64,000 nucleotides of DNA from Zopfochytrium polystomum (taxonomy: Eukaryota; Chytridiomycota; Chytridiomycetes; Chytridiales; Chytridiaceae). The translations under genes were made by a program, and so were the position numbers. Below are positions 44,500 to 56,120 of this stretch, one piece after another; within the stretch, counting starts at the first letter, position 1; every line of letters begins with the position of its first letter. The stretch covers positions 214,438 through 278,437 of the forward strand of contig JAIVFJ010000075.1 of the NCBI GenBank assembly GCA_025765615.1. Reading direction: 5' to 3'. The notes beneath the pieces were generated by a model, which saw nothing but the letters and a program-made list of their open reading frames with translations, was not told where the DNA came from and made no database searches.

Positions 44500-45540
44500 G
44501 GTGAAAAATAGTTGCTTTGATTGGGGTGGTTGCTGTAAAAAATTGGTGGGTTTTGGTTGAAAGGGGTGGGATACTCACAGGTGCCTGAAGAAGCACCGTG
44601 TCCCAAACTTGCCGGATGGCCCGAATCAGCAATCCTGATCGTACATTCAAGTCGAAACACTATGGTTAGGAGATCGAACGTTGACGAGTTTCAAAAGGAA
44701 ATGAGGGAAACCAACCGTTCTGGGATGAAATAGAGTGCAGCCCACTTTGCTGCACCAATGCCGATTCTGGCAAAGGACAGGACGGTGGGGGAGGTTCGTG
44801 AGCTGTGGTCGAGGAAGTTGAATCCTCCCTTGCTGCGGTACGCGAACGCGGGACCCCCAACCGAGAGAGTTCGTCGGAGGAAGCCGCCGAATGCCCGGCC
44901 GACGTGCCTCCTGCACGAAGCGGTCGGGGACCTCCTTTGATTGATCTTGGCCAATGACAGGAAAGGCAAAGGAAGCTGTCTCCATCTCTCCCCCCCCCGA
45001 CGCATGAGTGGGTTGCCCTTGTTGTCGTTGTAATCGATGAGCTGCTGTCTTCTTCGGCCGTAAGCGCGTCCAGGACATTCGAGTCATTACTCTCACTTTA
45101 ACTGATGGGCTCGACGGAGGCTGTCCCCCGGCGTCGGAAGGTGGGTGAAGACCGGTGCGGTGGCGGCGGTGGTGGCCGCTGGCGTGGTCGGGGTGGCCAG
45201 GGTGGCGGTGGTAGTGTTGATGGTGGAAGTGAATCCAACGGTGAATCGGAGCTTCCAAAGTCGCAGCCGCTTGCGACGACAAGGTGCAGTTTTCCTCGAT
45301 CGAGGTTAATGACCCTCAGGTAATCGCCTACATACTTGCAGGAGGCTTGCCGATCTTCAATAAAGGCGCAACATATGACTTTCGAGACCCTGAGTCGATG
45401 CTGCCTCCTGCAGATGGCTTGAGATGGCTGACCCGCACTGCGTGGCGGTTCACACCGTCAGGTCACGCTCAGTTGTCTCCGAAATCCACTCGAAATGGAA
45501 GGCTCTCCTGGAAAAAGCGAAGATGGGTGTCGTTCGTCGG
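44500..45540 (-). pseudogene. CCCH family copy d (decayed, longer)
   Basis: The fingers part matches copy c, but finger 1 is followed by the TGA seen in e and g, and Pro/Ser-rich linker sequence continues upstream. The middle domain is recognisable (YVGDYLRVINLDRGKLHLVV, then ASGCDFGSSDSP, compare YIGRYLPVTHTVTRKLRLFV in e), but stops and shifts lie around it. The match fades near 45.54 kb; no first exon was found. Confidence 0.55.
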
Positions 45541-46034
45541 GGGTTGTGTAACTGAAACTGACCTGGAACGGGCGAGAAGTGGAGAACAATGGACTTGATC
45601 CAAATCAGGCCAGTTGGAAATCGGCACATGAGACGAGTTGCCCAAACACGCCGTCCACCAATCGCAGCAACCCGCTACCGCAAGGACTTAACTGGGCCGA
45701 AGACTCAAGCGTGACCGGACGAGCGTCGGAGACATCAGCAGGAGCGATGGATCCCAGTGCCTGTATTACAGAGGCCAGGCATGAGCGGAGCACACCAAGG
45801 TGTGAGGCACGCGGAAGCCAGCGTGAGGAGTCGATGGAAGTGGCGCGTTGCGAGCGCACAACGGTTGTTAGTTGCGCCGGGGAGGGCGGTCTGGTTGTGA
45901 TGCCGTGGGAAACGGGAGGTCGTGGTGGGAACGGACCCAAGCATGTGCACCAGCAGCTCTGTCTGTCTGCGGGTCTGCCATTCTTGAGACTGTGGGAGGC
46001 AAAAGCAAACCGACACGAGCAACCGGTCATGTTC

Positions 46035-46078
<44 letters not shown>

Positions 46079-46885
46079 CTCTCTCTCTCTCTCGCTCCCC
46101 CTCTCTCTGTCTCCGGGCTCCCCGATTACCTTTTTGCTTGTCCAGTTTGCTTGCACAGAGAGAGAACCCACTGCTTTCTGAATGTAATGGGGGCGCGGCC
46201 ACTCCGTGCCCGCCAACACGATCCGCGCTTGAAAGGGCCATGCATCATCGTCACGCTGCTCCTGCAGCACCGCTAACTTCCCCTCCAGACTTGTGAGATC
46301 GCTGATGCCCAGGCGCGTAAAGCAATGTTTGTGGCGTCGAACGCAATGCAACGCTGCACCTCCTCACTGCAGCTACTGCCCGCTACTTCGACCCATTCGA
46401 CAAGCTTGGCGGCGCTCAGACCGACCGCATTTTCCCCGCCACGCTGCCTTTGACCACAGCAACAAAATGAACACGTCGCCCAGTCCCCTCTCTCCGGTGT
46501 CAACAGGCTCTCGTAGAGCGGGTTATAGCCCAAGTGAAAGCGAAGTTATATGTCGTTCGGACACTACGTGGGGCTTAGACGAGCTCGATGCGGTTGCGGA
46601 GGAGCGACAGAACGGTGGAACTCATTCGAAGCATCTTGCAAATAAATCACCGAGCTTTTTCGTATCACTTATCAAGATTAGCATTTGTAAAGGTCACATC
46701 AGGTATCATTGTTGCTCTTCAAAATAAGGACAACAACAAAGATAAGAATAAGGATAGGAATAATGATAACAACAAGGATAGGAACTCAAACAACAACAAC
46801 GATAACAACAAGGATCACAATAAGGAAAACAATAAGGATACTATGGAGAATAATGAAACAAGGTTCAAGAACGACCGCCTCCTGC
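45541..46885. other. Spacer with (CT)n microsatellite
   Basis: No convincing gene. (CT)n at 46038-46112, an A/N-rich simple region at 46727-46860 (encoding only DNNKD-type frames), and an 18-base motif GTGGGAGGCAAAAGCAAA (45992) also present at 8501. Confidence 0.4.
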
Positions 46886-47082
46886 AATCACGTTAAAAAC
46901 AATGGGGGGTTGTGGTTAAAAATAGGAGGGTTGTGGTGAAAATAGGAGTTTTGATTTGGTGGGTTGCTGTAAAAAAATGGTGGGTTTTGATTGAAAGGGG
47001 TGGGATACTCCCACGGGTGCCTGAAGAAGCACCGTGTCCCAAACTTGCAGGATGGCCCGTATCGGCAATCCTGATCGCACAT

Positions 47083-47445
47083 TCACGTCGAAACACTATG
47101 GTTAGGAGATCCAACGTTGACGAGTTTCAAAAGGAAATGAGGGAAACCAACCGTTCTGGGATGAAATAGAGTGCAGCCCACTTTGCTGCACCAATGCCGA
47201 TACTGGCAAAGGACAGGACGGTGGGGGAGGCTTGTGAGCTGTGGTGGAGGAGGTTGAATCCTCCCTTGCTGCGGTTGGGGAACGCGGGATCCCCAACCAA
47301 GAGAGTGTGTCGGAGGCGGTCGCCGAATGCCCGGCCGACGTGCCTCCTGCACGAAGTGGTCGGGGACCTCCTTTGAATGATGTTGGCTCATGACAGGAGA
47401 GGCAACGGAAGCCGCCTCCAACTCTCCTCCCCCGACGTTTGAGTG

Positions 47446-47478
<33 letters not shown>

Positions 47479-48188
47479 CGTCGATGTCACCGATGAGTTC
47501 CTGTCTTCGTCGGCCGCGAGCGCCTCAAGGACGTTCGACTCGTTCGTCTCGGCTTCATTGCTTGTGTCGGTGGGTGGAGTGGAGACTGGTGCGATGGCGG
47601 CGAACGTGGCCGTTGTTGTTGTTGTTGTTGGGGTGGAGACTGGTGTGGCGGCGGTGGCCGCTGGTGTGACCGGGGTGTCCGTGGTGGCGGTGGCGGTGGT
47701 AGTGTTGGTAGTGGAGAGTTCATCCCTTGAAGCCAACGGTGGATCGGACTCGAGGGTTCTAAAATCGCAGACCTTGGCGACGAAAAGGCGAAGTTTTCGC
47801 GTGACGGTGTGAGTCACCGGCAGGTAACGGCCAATGTAATTGGTTGCGGCCTCGCCGATCTTTAAGACTGCCGAAACCTGCGGATTTTCGAGACTCAGAG
47901 CCGATGCTGCCTCTAGGAGATCGCTTGTGATGGCTACCGCGCACTGCGTGACGGTTCGCGCCGACAGGCCATGCTCAGTCGCCTCAGAGATTCGCTTACT
48001 GATTTGGTTTGGTTTTGTTTTTGCGGGGGGGGAGGGGATGTCGCGTCCGATTAGTATTGCCGAAACGGATCCATTATGTGAAGAGTTTGTAACCTGACGA
48101 TTTTAACTGCCACCGCTGAAGTTGCGAGGGCGGCTTGACGAGCAACCGCGGCGGCCTTCCATCCAGATTTGAGAGCGAAAAGAAGCAT
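47083..48188 (-). CDS. CCCH zinc-finger protein, Nab2/ZC3H14-like (copy e, best copy)
   Basis: The two-exon model is complement(47083..47998, 48094..48188), 336 residues, phase 2; the intron ends AAATCAG. Exon 1 is an Ala-rich amphipathic segment (MLLFALKSGWKAAAVARQAA). Residues 32-110 form a helical domain (SKRISEATEHGLSARTVTQC; LLEAASALSLENPQVSAVLK; YIGRYLPVTHTVTRKLRLFV) conserved in copies a, d and g. A Thr/Ala/Pro-rich linker with a (Thr)12 run, encoded by a CAA/ACA microsatellite, follows. Near the C-terminus is CQYRHWCSKVGCTLFHP, C-X5-C-X4-C-X3-H, the spacing used by poly(A)-binding Nab2/ZC3H14 fingers. The frame then ends at TGA; 3 bases on, the same frame resumes with a second finger (CRYGPSCKFGTRCFFRHP) and Asn-Pro-Pro repeats to about 46.9 kb. 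RNA binding is inferred from finger spacing only. A TATA-like element lies about 200 bp upstream. Confidence 0.6.
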
Positions 48189-48381
48189 GGTCGTGATAAT
48201 TGAGTGCAGAGAGAGCGTTTATGTGTGTGTGAGAGACTGAGAGAGACTGAGAGAAGGCACGAGAGTGATTTACAGAACTGAATCTCTGAAGAAGAAGCTT
48301 TGGGAGAGGGGGGCGCAGAGTACTGAAGTAGAGTGAGAGAGACTGATGAATTGAGGGGGAGGTGGGGGCCAGACCCCCTTC

Positions 48382-48391
48382 CTTTATATAC
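48382..48391 (-). promoter_or_regulatory. TATA-like element of CCCH copy e
   Basis: TATATAAAGG on the minus strand, about 195 bp before the ATG at 48188 and followed by a pyrimidine-rich leader. The same element is conserved in the other arm at about 62493. Confidence 0.5.
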
Positions 48392-48660
48392 TGAAACCCC
48401 CCCTGCCTTTCTTCACCGGTTTTTTTTTTCATTTTTTTTTCTGCTCGAAGGCTTTGCGTTTTTTGCTATTGTTTCTCCATTTCTTGCTCGAGCGCACCAA
48501 AAAACACGAAATCGTACAAACAACAATTGAGAAAGCCGCTCCAACTTTTTTTTTTTTCCTTCCCTTTGCAGTCGTTGCACCTGCTCGTTCCCCCAAGTCA
48601 AACTTAACCCCAAGTCAACCTAGCTCCAAGTCAACCAACCCCCACCTTCGTCGTCCTCAG

Positions 48661-49832
48661 TTTCACGCGTCCTGAAGCCACGAGCACCTCGGCCTCCCAC
48701 CCCCTGGGCCGTTCCCTCGGCTCTCTCTCCACCCCATGTCCCGCCCATCAAGCAGCCCACTGTCCACTGTCTAACTCCATCGCCTGTCTTCCCTCCGAAG
48801 TTGTAGGTCTTCGATGCGAAATCCTCGTAGCCCAGGATCTCTCAATCTTTGCACAGTCTCTCATCCTTGCGGTCAAGTGGTCTGCTGTTTACCGGAATGG
48901 TCGTCTGATGACAAGAATAGGGGGTGCTTGGACAAGATCCACAAATAAATTTGGTTGCTTGCGAAGTACATGTACAACTTATGTCGATTTGAATGATGGT
49001 GATCTAGCCGAAGCTCCATCAATGTACTTCTCCAACACGCCGTGGGGTTGCCGCGAGCCTCCCAAGCGAGATCTACAGTCTGCTTGACTGTTTTCTGAGT
49101 CCATCCGCCCTCTAGAACTTCACAAGCTGACATTGTTCATTGACTGAAGCGGGTACGACTGGTCGTTCGTTTGCGCACTCGGATGGCTTTCACATCGTTT
49201 CCTAGAGCTCTGCCCAGTCGCTCGCAGTTTGAAGTGCGAAAGTTCGGACTCGAGGAAATGCTGCTAGGCTTGGATCGACTTGAGCGTCGCTCTCTCGCTT
49301 CGTCTCGACGATAGTTTAACCAATCCCAGTCTTCCACGACAGATCTGGGGCTGCTTGATTGATGGCGGCTCTGTCCAGTGTCCGCGTCGGTTACCTTCCA
49401 TGATTGTCCCTCAGTTCGAAGCCAGCAAGATGGATCCAAAGAGGTACGAGTGATCGAAGAATCGTCAAATCGACTTGACCAAGCTTCTTGAGCACTGTTC
49501 ATACTTCAAACGATTCCGCGATGCAGTGAATTGAGGACGATGGCTTCGATCTAGCGAGTGGTAGTTCGAGTCGCTGGATCGACGTCGCAGCAAAGCTATT
49601 CCATCTGAAGTCCGAGGGCCCTTTCCCAGCGGTATCAAAGTCTCAAGGCGGACCAAGCAGATGAAGCTCCTAATCTGATACGTTCCATCATGTAGTGACG
49701 TTACGGTGCTGGTTTTGCAAAGTATGGACGACTTCGACCCAAGAGCTTTACTGATGATGTCACATGACTAACTCGATGAACCGCGACCGGCCATTTGAGC
49801 GACTGTGCTGGCAAACGAAGGCGCGATGGATT
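48661..49832. other. Diverged inverted-repeat sequence, no gene
   Basis: Matches the right arm loosely. The minus frame 49137-49502 and plus frame 61556-61792 share RRSSRSKPSS and neighbouring residues but are short and interrupted. Confidence 0.4.
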
Positions 49833-49869
49833 TTAAGGAAAGAAGAGGTGAACTGCTGCCGGGCGGCGG

Positions 49870-50125
49870 AGTATTAGATGGTTCGATGTGAGTGTTCTCT
49901 GGTGGAACAGGCTTCCTAACGAGAGTTCATCCTGCGGCTGAATGGTGAACGGGAGACGATAGCAAACAGCGAGGAGCCGCCGCGACGCTGCACAGCCGTG
50001 CTCGGTGCAGCGATGCGCTCGACTGTAACATCGATGTGTGCTTCCGTATTCGGAGGGGATTGGTGACTCCACCGCCAGAGTGGATCGAGTTGCCGATGGC
50101 CTCGACGACGAACGCTGTCCTCTTC
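49870..50125 (-). pseudogene. Fragment conserved between arms (left copy)
   Basis: Protein LAVCYRLPFTIQ..DEL.LGSLFH and TLTSNH.ILRRPAA.H is shared with 60718-60984 plus, despite DNA divergence. No domain recognised; frames end soon on both sides. Confidence 0.45.
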
Positions 50126-50279
50126 CTCGTAGCTTGTCGTGCGGGTTCTCGGTCGAAGACCACATCATTCCCACACTGACATTTTGTGTGAGATCTGTCT
50201 CCCGCCTTGCAAATTACTTTTGTGTTGACTTGTTCAACCATCCATCGGCTGGATCAGATTGTCTGGTTCACCATTCTCG

Positions 50280-51576
50280 GTTCGGTCGCACCGAGAGCTA
50301 CAAGTACCGTGAGGCATCGAAAACCTTCATTGGACCGCTCTCAAAGGAGAGCTCGTTGGCAGAGGAGAGTCGCGGGCGCACCTCGCTGTTCGGATCTGTA
50401 GGAGAAAAGAAAAAGAGTAAGTGGAATGCGAGGTCAGGCCGCATCATGATCACGATTTCAGGAATTGGCTTCGCAGCCGCCCTGTTCCCGTTGATCAAGT
50501 AAGCTTTGATGTGGAGACTGTTGTTGAGTTGCTTTCGATCGCAAGTTGTCTCCCTCAGTGACAAGGATAGTCTTGCTGTTATCGACGCCGCTCTCGAAGG
50601 AAATGGCGATCTCGCTGAGGTGAGGATGGAGTGATAAAGATTTGAGGTCTTGTGTTTTAGTGACAGACTTTGATCCTCCTTGACAGCCGCAAATGATGTT
50701 TTAATTTCCATCATTGGTTCTCGGGCGTTTCCCCGCCGTGATCAAATGCGACGATTGGAGTTACTATGCCTTTGCTATCAAGGAAATGAACCTTTGACTG
50801 CGATGCACGGTTCTCAAATGTACGAAGCTCATTTCCCGCACGAGCGAGACCCTCATATTACTTGGACGATATCGATTAAAGCAAGACAACTCGAAATCCG
50901 CATCGGTGCGATCTCAGTAATTGCAGTTATCAGTGAAATAAAATTTTCAAGGATGCTAAGTTTGGACGACCATTGGAGGTGGACATTTTCGAGATGGCTC
51001 AAAGCTCTGTTCGCCGCTGTCAACATTTTTGGGATTGAGACGGCGGCTGCCATTGGCTTGATGGGCATAAATCGATCTATGGACGGAACAGCCGGTCATA
51101 TTTCTTTTCGATCTTCGAAGTCGCGTCTGGTATTTACACAATCTCTGCTTGCGCCGTGCCGGATGTTTCTAGCAGAATTTTCGAGCGAAAAGCTCTCAAG
51201 ACAAGAATACTGGCAGAATTAGCGAAGTCGCGGACCGATTTCCGCTATTCAGTATATCCGATTCAATCTCTTCGGCCCAACTTATTATTGCAATTATGAT
51301 TTTTGCAACGCAATTCTGTTTGGCTTGCGCTCAACTATTTCCAATGGGAGCTTCTGTCGGTTGCAAAGGTCGGCACGATTTTACAGCGTTTTTGCGCGAC
51401 TCGATGAAAAGGAATTGTCGTTGATCTATTATGTTGTGCGTCTTGAGGACATTGACAATTCCAATTCTATTCGTGATAAACGCCACGCTTGTCGGGTTCT
51501 ACAAGCCTCACGGACTTTCGTGGAAAATTTGCACTGGGGGCGAAAATCTTTGGACCACAAAAATGCTCTGGATTAA
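50280..51576 (+). pseudogene. Decayed membrane-type gene (left-arm copy)
   Basis: Segment 50282-50501 reads RTESYKYREASKTFIGPLSK and then, after a polar stretch, RIMITISGIGFAAALFPLIK up to a GTAAGC donor. A second segment (50564-50620) encodes DKDSLAVIDAALEGNGDLAE up to GTGAGG. Longer frames follow (50680-51222 and 51325-51576, the latter with LEDIDNSNSI). Corresponding sequence occurs reversed in the right arm, where LEDIDNSNSI is FEDIDNSKFI. Frames break between segments, so I treat it as decayed. The product had at least one hydrophobic helix. Family unknown. Confidence 0.4.
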
Positions 51577-51799
51577 GGAAGGTGGAAACTACGATTTTTG
51601 ATGGCACCGTGTTGGAAACTATTTTCACCCTACTACTTATATGCCGAGATGTTCAATGCAGCTCGATGCAGTACACGCAAGCACTGGAACTGGGAGGAGC
51701 CTATTGCCATCCTTTTTTTTCATAGCCTCAGCAAATAGATGTCATCACGTGAGCACGCACCCGTTTGTTCGCCGGGTTGGAAAGGTAAATAACTATTCG

Positions 51800-54700
51800 C
51801 TTCCTTTCTTTTCCCACTATGCAGTCTCTTTTAAAAGAGGTGCTTTGGAGATGGATTTCGATTTTAGATTCGGTGATAATTAGACTGTTACTCGTTTTTT
51901 TTTTTCAAATTTCCATTTCATAAGACATCTTGTTCAACGGTTGAAGTTTGGTCATCAAGGAGCGGCTGCCGGACAATTGGTCCTGACAATTTCTCCCTAT
52001 CGTGGCTTGTCTGCAAAAACTGCCTGTCTCTTGATGCTCTTCTCTCAAACAGACAGAACTCCAGGGTGCCAGACAGACAGTCTGATTCTTCGAAGGAATT
52101 TGGTTTCTTTGTTTGTTGTTGGGCGTCTTTGTCCTTGCATAATTCAGCTCGCTGGCCGCCTCCTTGCCGCCTCCTCGCAATGAATGTACCCCTCACGAAG
52201 AACAGTCGTCAGTCCCGGTCCATCCATCGCCCCCTGTCGGTCCACTATGGTTGTGCACACGCGGCAAGGCCACACCACCAACGAACAGTCGCTCAACCAC
52301 ATCGCACGCCGCCTCCTCGCAGTGCACCCCACAGCTCTCGCCTCCCGACCCTCAAATCTTACGATGAGCGGTCGTCGGTCCCTCCACTGTCAATCGGTCC
52401 GCGATGTGGCCATCGCTTTTGTGCACTGCATGCAAGGCCGCACCCAGGGCGATTCCACCCACCCGCGAACGGCCATCGCCCAACCATTGCCCATCGCTTA
52501 CGTGTGCCGGCTCCATCGCACTCAACTTTCTCACACCTTGAAGAAAAGACACATCGGGAAGTTGTTCGTCACAACGCGGAACGGATGAAGCCATAGGCTG
52601 CAGGTGTTGGTGCTGTCATCTTCGGCTGGTCAACAGCGTAACAATCTCGGCGGCAAGATGCAGGCAGCGAGCAATAGTGATGCCAAGCAGGGAGCAAGTG
52701 TTGGACTGGAAGCTATATTGATTGATGCCCTCCGGAATCGAAGGACGCGAGGGCGAGTGCGATGAAGGTAGTTAGCGAAGCCACTGTAGCACACCAAGAA
52801 ACAAAGCTTGGCTTCCGAAAACTGGATTTCGTGTAGCAGTCGATCCTTTGCGATAGGGTCTGGCGAATATCGCCAAGGATAAGAATGAGCGTCCGGGTTC
52901 GGAAAGTACCTCGTCACCCCATACTGCAGTGAAAGCACTGCGTGGTGCCATAAGCTCCTTGTGAAGGATGAAATTTCGTGCGCTGATCGAAAAGGTGTCC
53001 ATACTCAATAGCGCCACGGTGCAGAAACTTCGGGGAACTTGGTTCATACGAAGAATTGTCGGAGATAACTGTCGGAGAAAAACTGTCGAAAGTCGGGTGG
53101 GTTCGTGAAGGCACACAAAGGACGTGATTGACAAGTTGGGGGAGGTCGGAAGCGGCTGGTGCTGGGGAAATGCGTGACTGAGGCGGGTCAGTTAGTGACA
53201 CCGACTGGAGGACGACGGCGTGGCGTCGACAACGACGTCGTCGGTTGGTGCTACACTTGGTGCGGGCAAAGAAGTACACCACCTCGATGGGGGCGTCGAA
53301 GTGGGTGGCATACATAATAATCGCCACGACTGCGCATTTGACGCAAGCACATTGAGAGGTCGATCAGTCGATCAAGTTCGTGTGACGTTTGGGCGACGAA
53401 ATAGTGCTAATCTTCGCAAACTGCGAAGTAAAGATGGTTTGGAGGAATGTATCATTTCAGGGACGATAGTTACGCTGACCGTCTTTAGGTAAAAATTGAT
53501 GCAAATGGGAGTTGTTGATCAGACGTGCCGGTGTGCTCGGTTTCATGGATGTTCCCGTTCACCACAAACAGTGGGAAGTTAATTCGACCGATCATACAGC
53601 CCACTGGCCGGCTATCATACCTTCCTTTCACTTGCGAATAGTCATTCGAGAAGGCGTTGGGAATGATTGGGCTCCCTTCACTTTGTTGTAAACTGTCCGT
53701 CAGCGTCCGAGCCGTTCCGCAGGGAACCTGAGCTTCATAATATGAAATTGAGTCTAGTATTGCAAATCAGACTCCGATTTCCTTGGTGCCAGTCGACCAC
53801 GTCTCATCCGATGAATGGAATGGATCACAACCATATACTCAGCGTGAAAATCGTTCTGCCGGTTTCGTCTGCGCCATCCGTCGTGTAGGACAGAATCGAC
53901 TAGAACCAGGAGAGGGACAAATAACTAGCGTATCTGATGACAGAGAGTGACGTTATGAAAAGTGGGACGATCGAAAGTTCCAAAAGCTCACCCATTACGT
54001 CCGAATTCCGCTTGGTTTCAGGGATGCAGGTTCCTATTAATTGAAAAATAGAACCCGCTTCTGTCAAAATTCCAAAAGGTGGAACCAGATTGTTTGCCCC
54101 ACTCTGATAGCTTTGTGCCAACCGTCGAATTGATGCTATCGCCGACACCGACCCAGCGTCCGGCAAGACAGTTCCACGAAGAAAAAAATAATGGGCAACG
54201 CAGCACTTGCAGGTGCCAAAGTCTAAATAGGAGAAAGCCACAGACCACAGAGGGTGCAGGATACTCCGGCGACAGAAATATGTCCGTGCTTCAAATTGTG
54301 GCCGGACGATATCAAGCTCGCGCCGACATTCCACGCGTTTCAGGCGTAAGCGGCCGCGGGGCAAGGGAATGACTTGAACAAAGATCCTGATAGTGGAGTT
54401 ACACGTATGGAGCAGTTGTCGCCGCAACTGCCGTTCAGCGCGTGAGACCTCAACGAAAACTGCTCTTCCGGTCGAGAGCACCAAACTACAACTTGTACGT
54501 GTCATGGCGATTGCTACGAGGGGCTATTAGAAAAAAAAAGATCCAGGTTTAGAAGGATCGGCGTCTCAGTAAGGAAATCCTGTGACAACCAACCATAATC
54601 AGTCGGCCACACACCTGTGCCGACAAGAGACAGAGAGCCACCTCGACGTCGACTGTCTTGAGCATCTTCTTCGTTACGCGCCGAGGACTCAAAAATTAGA

Positions 54701-55100
54701 GTCAATAATCCAAGAAGGGCTGCCGACAGTTCTGTGACGAATTCGCTCCGTTTAGGTGGTTCGGTCCTGGGCGCCCCGAGTTCCAGGGTCCATGGGCGGT
54801 CAAATGCAAATGAATTGAACTTGTTCCGCCAGATGCAAATTGCGTAATATGGGTTCGGCATGAGGCAACATGGTGGATATTGCGGGCGGTCCTTCCTTTG
54901 AAATGAAAGATTAGGCTTTGGCCGTATTCCTCTCCTTCCAAGAATGGCTTCCTTTCGAAGATTGCTGTGACTATCCGGAAATCCAGATCTTTGCGATGTA
55001 ATGCCAGTCACGTTGATTACAAGACAGCCACTCCAACACCAGCGTTACCACCGCATCGCGCAGGAATGTCCCCGGTCTTCAGGCGGAAGGTACAAAAGCA
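51800..55100. other. Inner part of the left arm and loop, no confident gene
   Basis: The inner edge of the inverted repeat reaches about 52.5 kb. Frames of 80-200 codons on both strands (for example 52066-52596 plus, 53900-54505 minus, 54514-55011 minus) have no domain. A possible hydrophobic segment (FITSLSVIRYASYLSLSWF) ends the minus frame near 53900. Confidence 0.3.
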
Positions 55101-55595
55101 GCGTGGATTTCTTTTCGAGAGTCGTCTTACTCCGAGTCCGGAGGAGGGCGGACGAGTCCCAAAAGGAAGAGGGGGAAACCTACCCCTTTCGGATGAAAAG
55201 AGGTGACCTCGTTCCTGCACCAATGCCGGTTTTTGCAGAGCACGGGCCGATGCGGGAGAGACGTTTGCCTTGCGATGGCGACAAATTTGCTTCTGAGGCT
55301 GGAAGAAGCCGGATCGCACTTTCCGACCTTTGGTAGAGATCCGTCGACGAGACTGCCTCCAAACGTTCAAATGGAGTCTGAACTGAAGACCGCGTTTGGC
55401 AGAAGTGGCTATCCCGTTCCTGATTTGTTTTGATTAAATTGTTTTGCGACGTTGCGCGCGATTAGTGTTACCTTCATGCGAAGATGCGAAGAGTATGGAA
55501 CCTGATGATTTTGCAGGCGTAAAGAGGGCTCCTCTGCGAGCAAGCGCAACAGTGAGGAATAGCATGGTTGAGAGCGTGAATGACACGACGGTCAT
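55100..55595 (-). pseudogene. CCCH family copy f (decayed)
   Basis: Finger 1 is recognisable (CKNRHWCRNEVTSFHPKGVG), but its third Cys is Thr; the spacer GFPLFLLGLV follows, and then the match is lost. The 5' end reads MLFLTVALARRGALFTPAKS, a diverged form of the family's first exon. The middle domain and Thr linker are not identifiable. Confidence 0.5.
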
Positions 55596-56120
55596 TGTGC
55601 TTGAGAAAGGCGCCGGGGACTGAAAAGCACAGAGAGAGAGGAGGAGAGAGATGAATTGTGGGTGGAGTCGGGGTCAGACTTGGCCGCTCGAGGGCTTCGT
55701 TGAAATCGTCAACGACCAGGGGAGAAGGGAATCTTGCGGGTCTTCACTTGCAGGAAGCCTACCAGTTTCGACCGCGCAGCATCCCTAGTGGCCGACGGCC
55801 ATCGGGAGGCAACCTTGGGAACCACAAGAAAGAGGGAGAGGGAGAGCGAGAGAGTCAGCGAGACACACACACACACACAGACTATTTGGGTGGTGGCGAG
55901 GTGCCGAGCGGACTAGGCTGCAACAGACAAAAAAAAAAAAACAAGCGACGCCACAGTTCGCCGCTGACTGGGCAAATAACAAATTTTGCCATCCAATCCA
56001 CAGCGCTCTTATCATTATTGGGTGGGCCTCCGCCGTCAACCATCTGCCCGAGAGGCTTTGGCGCACTCCACTACTCCAGCCCACCCCCACCACCCATCTC
56101 TCCATTCTACCCATTCTACC
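55596..56120. other. Promoter side of the syntaxin gene
   Basis: GA/CA microsatellites (55828-55880) and an oligo-A run. No gene seen. Confidence 0.4.

Larger units (their letters stand above)
46886..52500. repeat. Left arm of a large imperfect inverted repeat
   Basis: Pairs in reverse complement with 58835-64000. The outer part (46886-48660 with about 62230-64000) is nearly identical. Further in, colinear but diverged matches continue: 49.1-49.5 with 61.55-61.8 kb, 49.87-50.12 with 60.70-60.97 kb, 50.3-51.2 with 59.5-60.5 kb, 51.2-51.79 with 58.97-59.5 kb, and a last block near 52.48 with 58.85 kb. The outer end coincides with the window edge, so the repeat may extend further. Confidence 0.75.
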
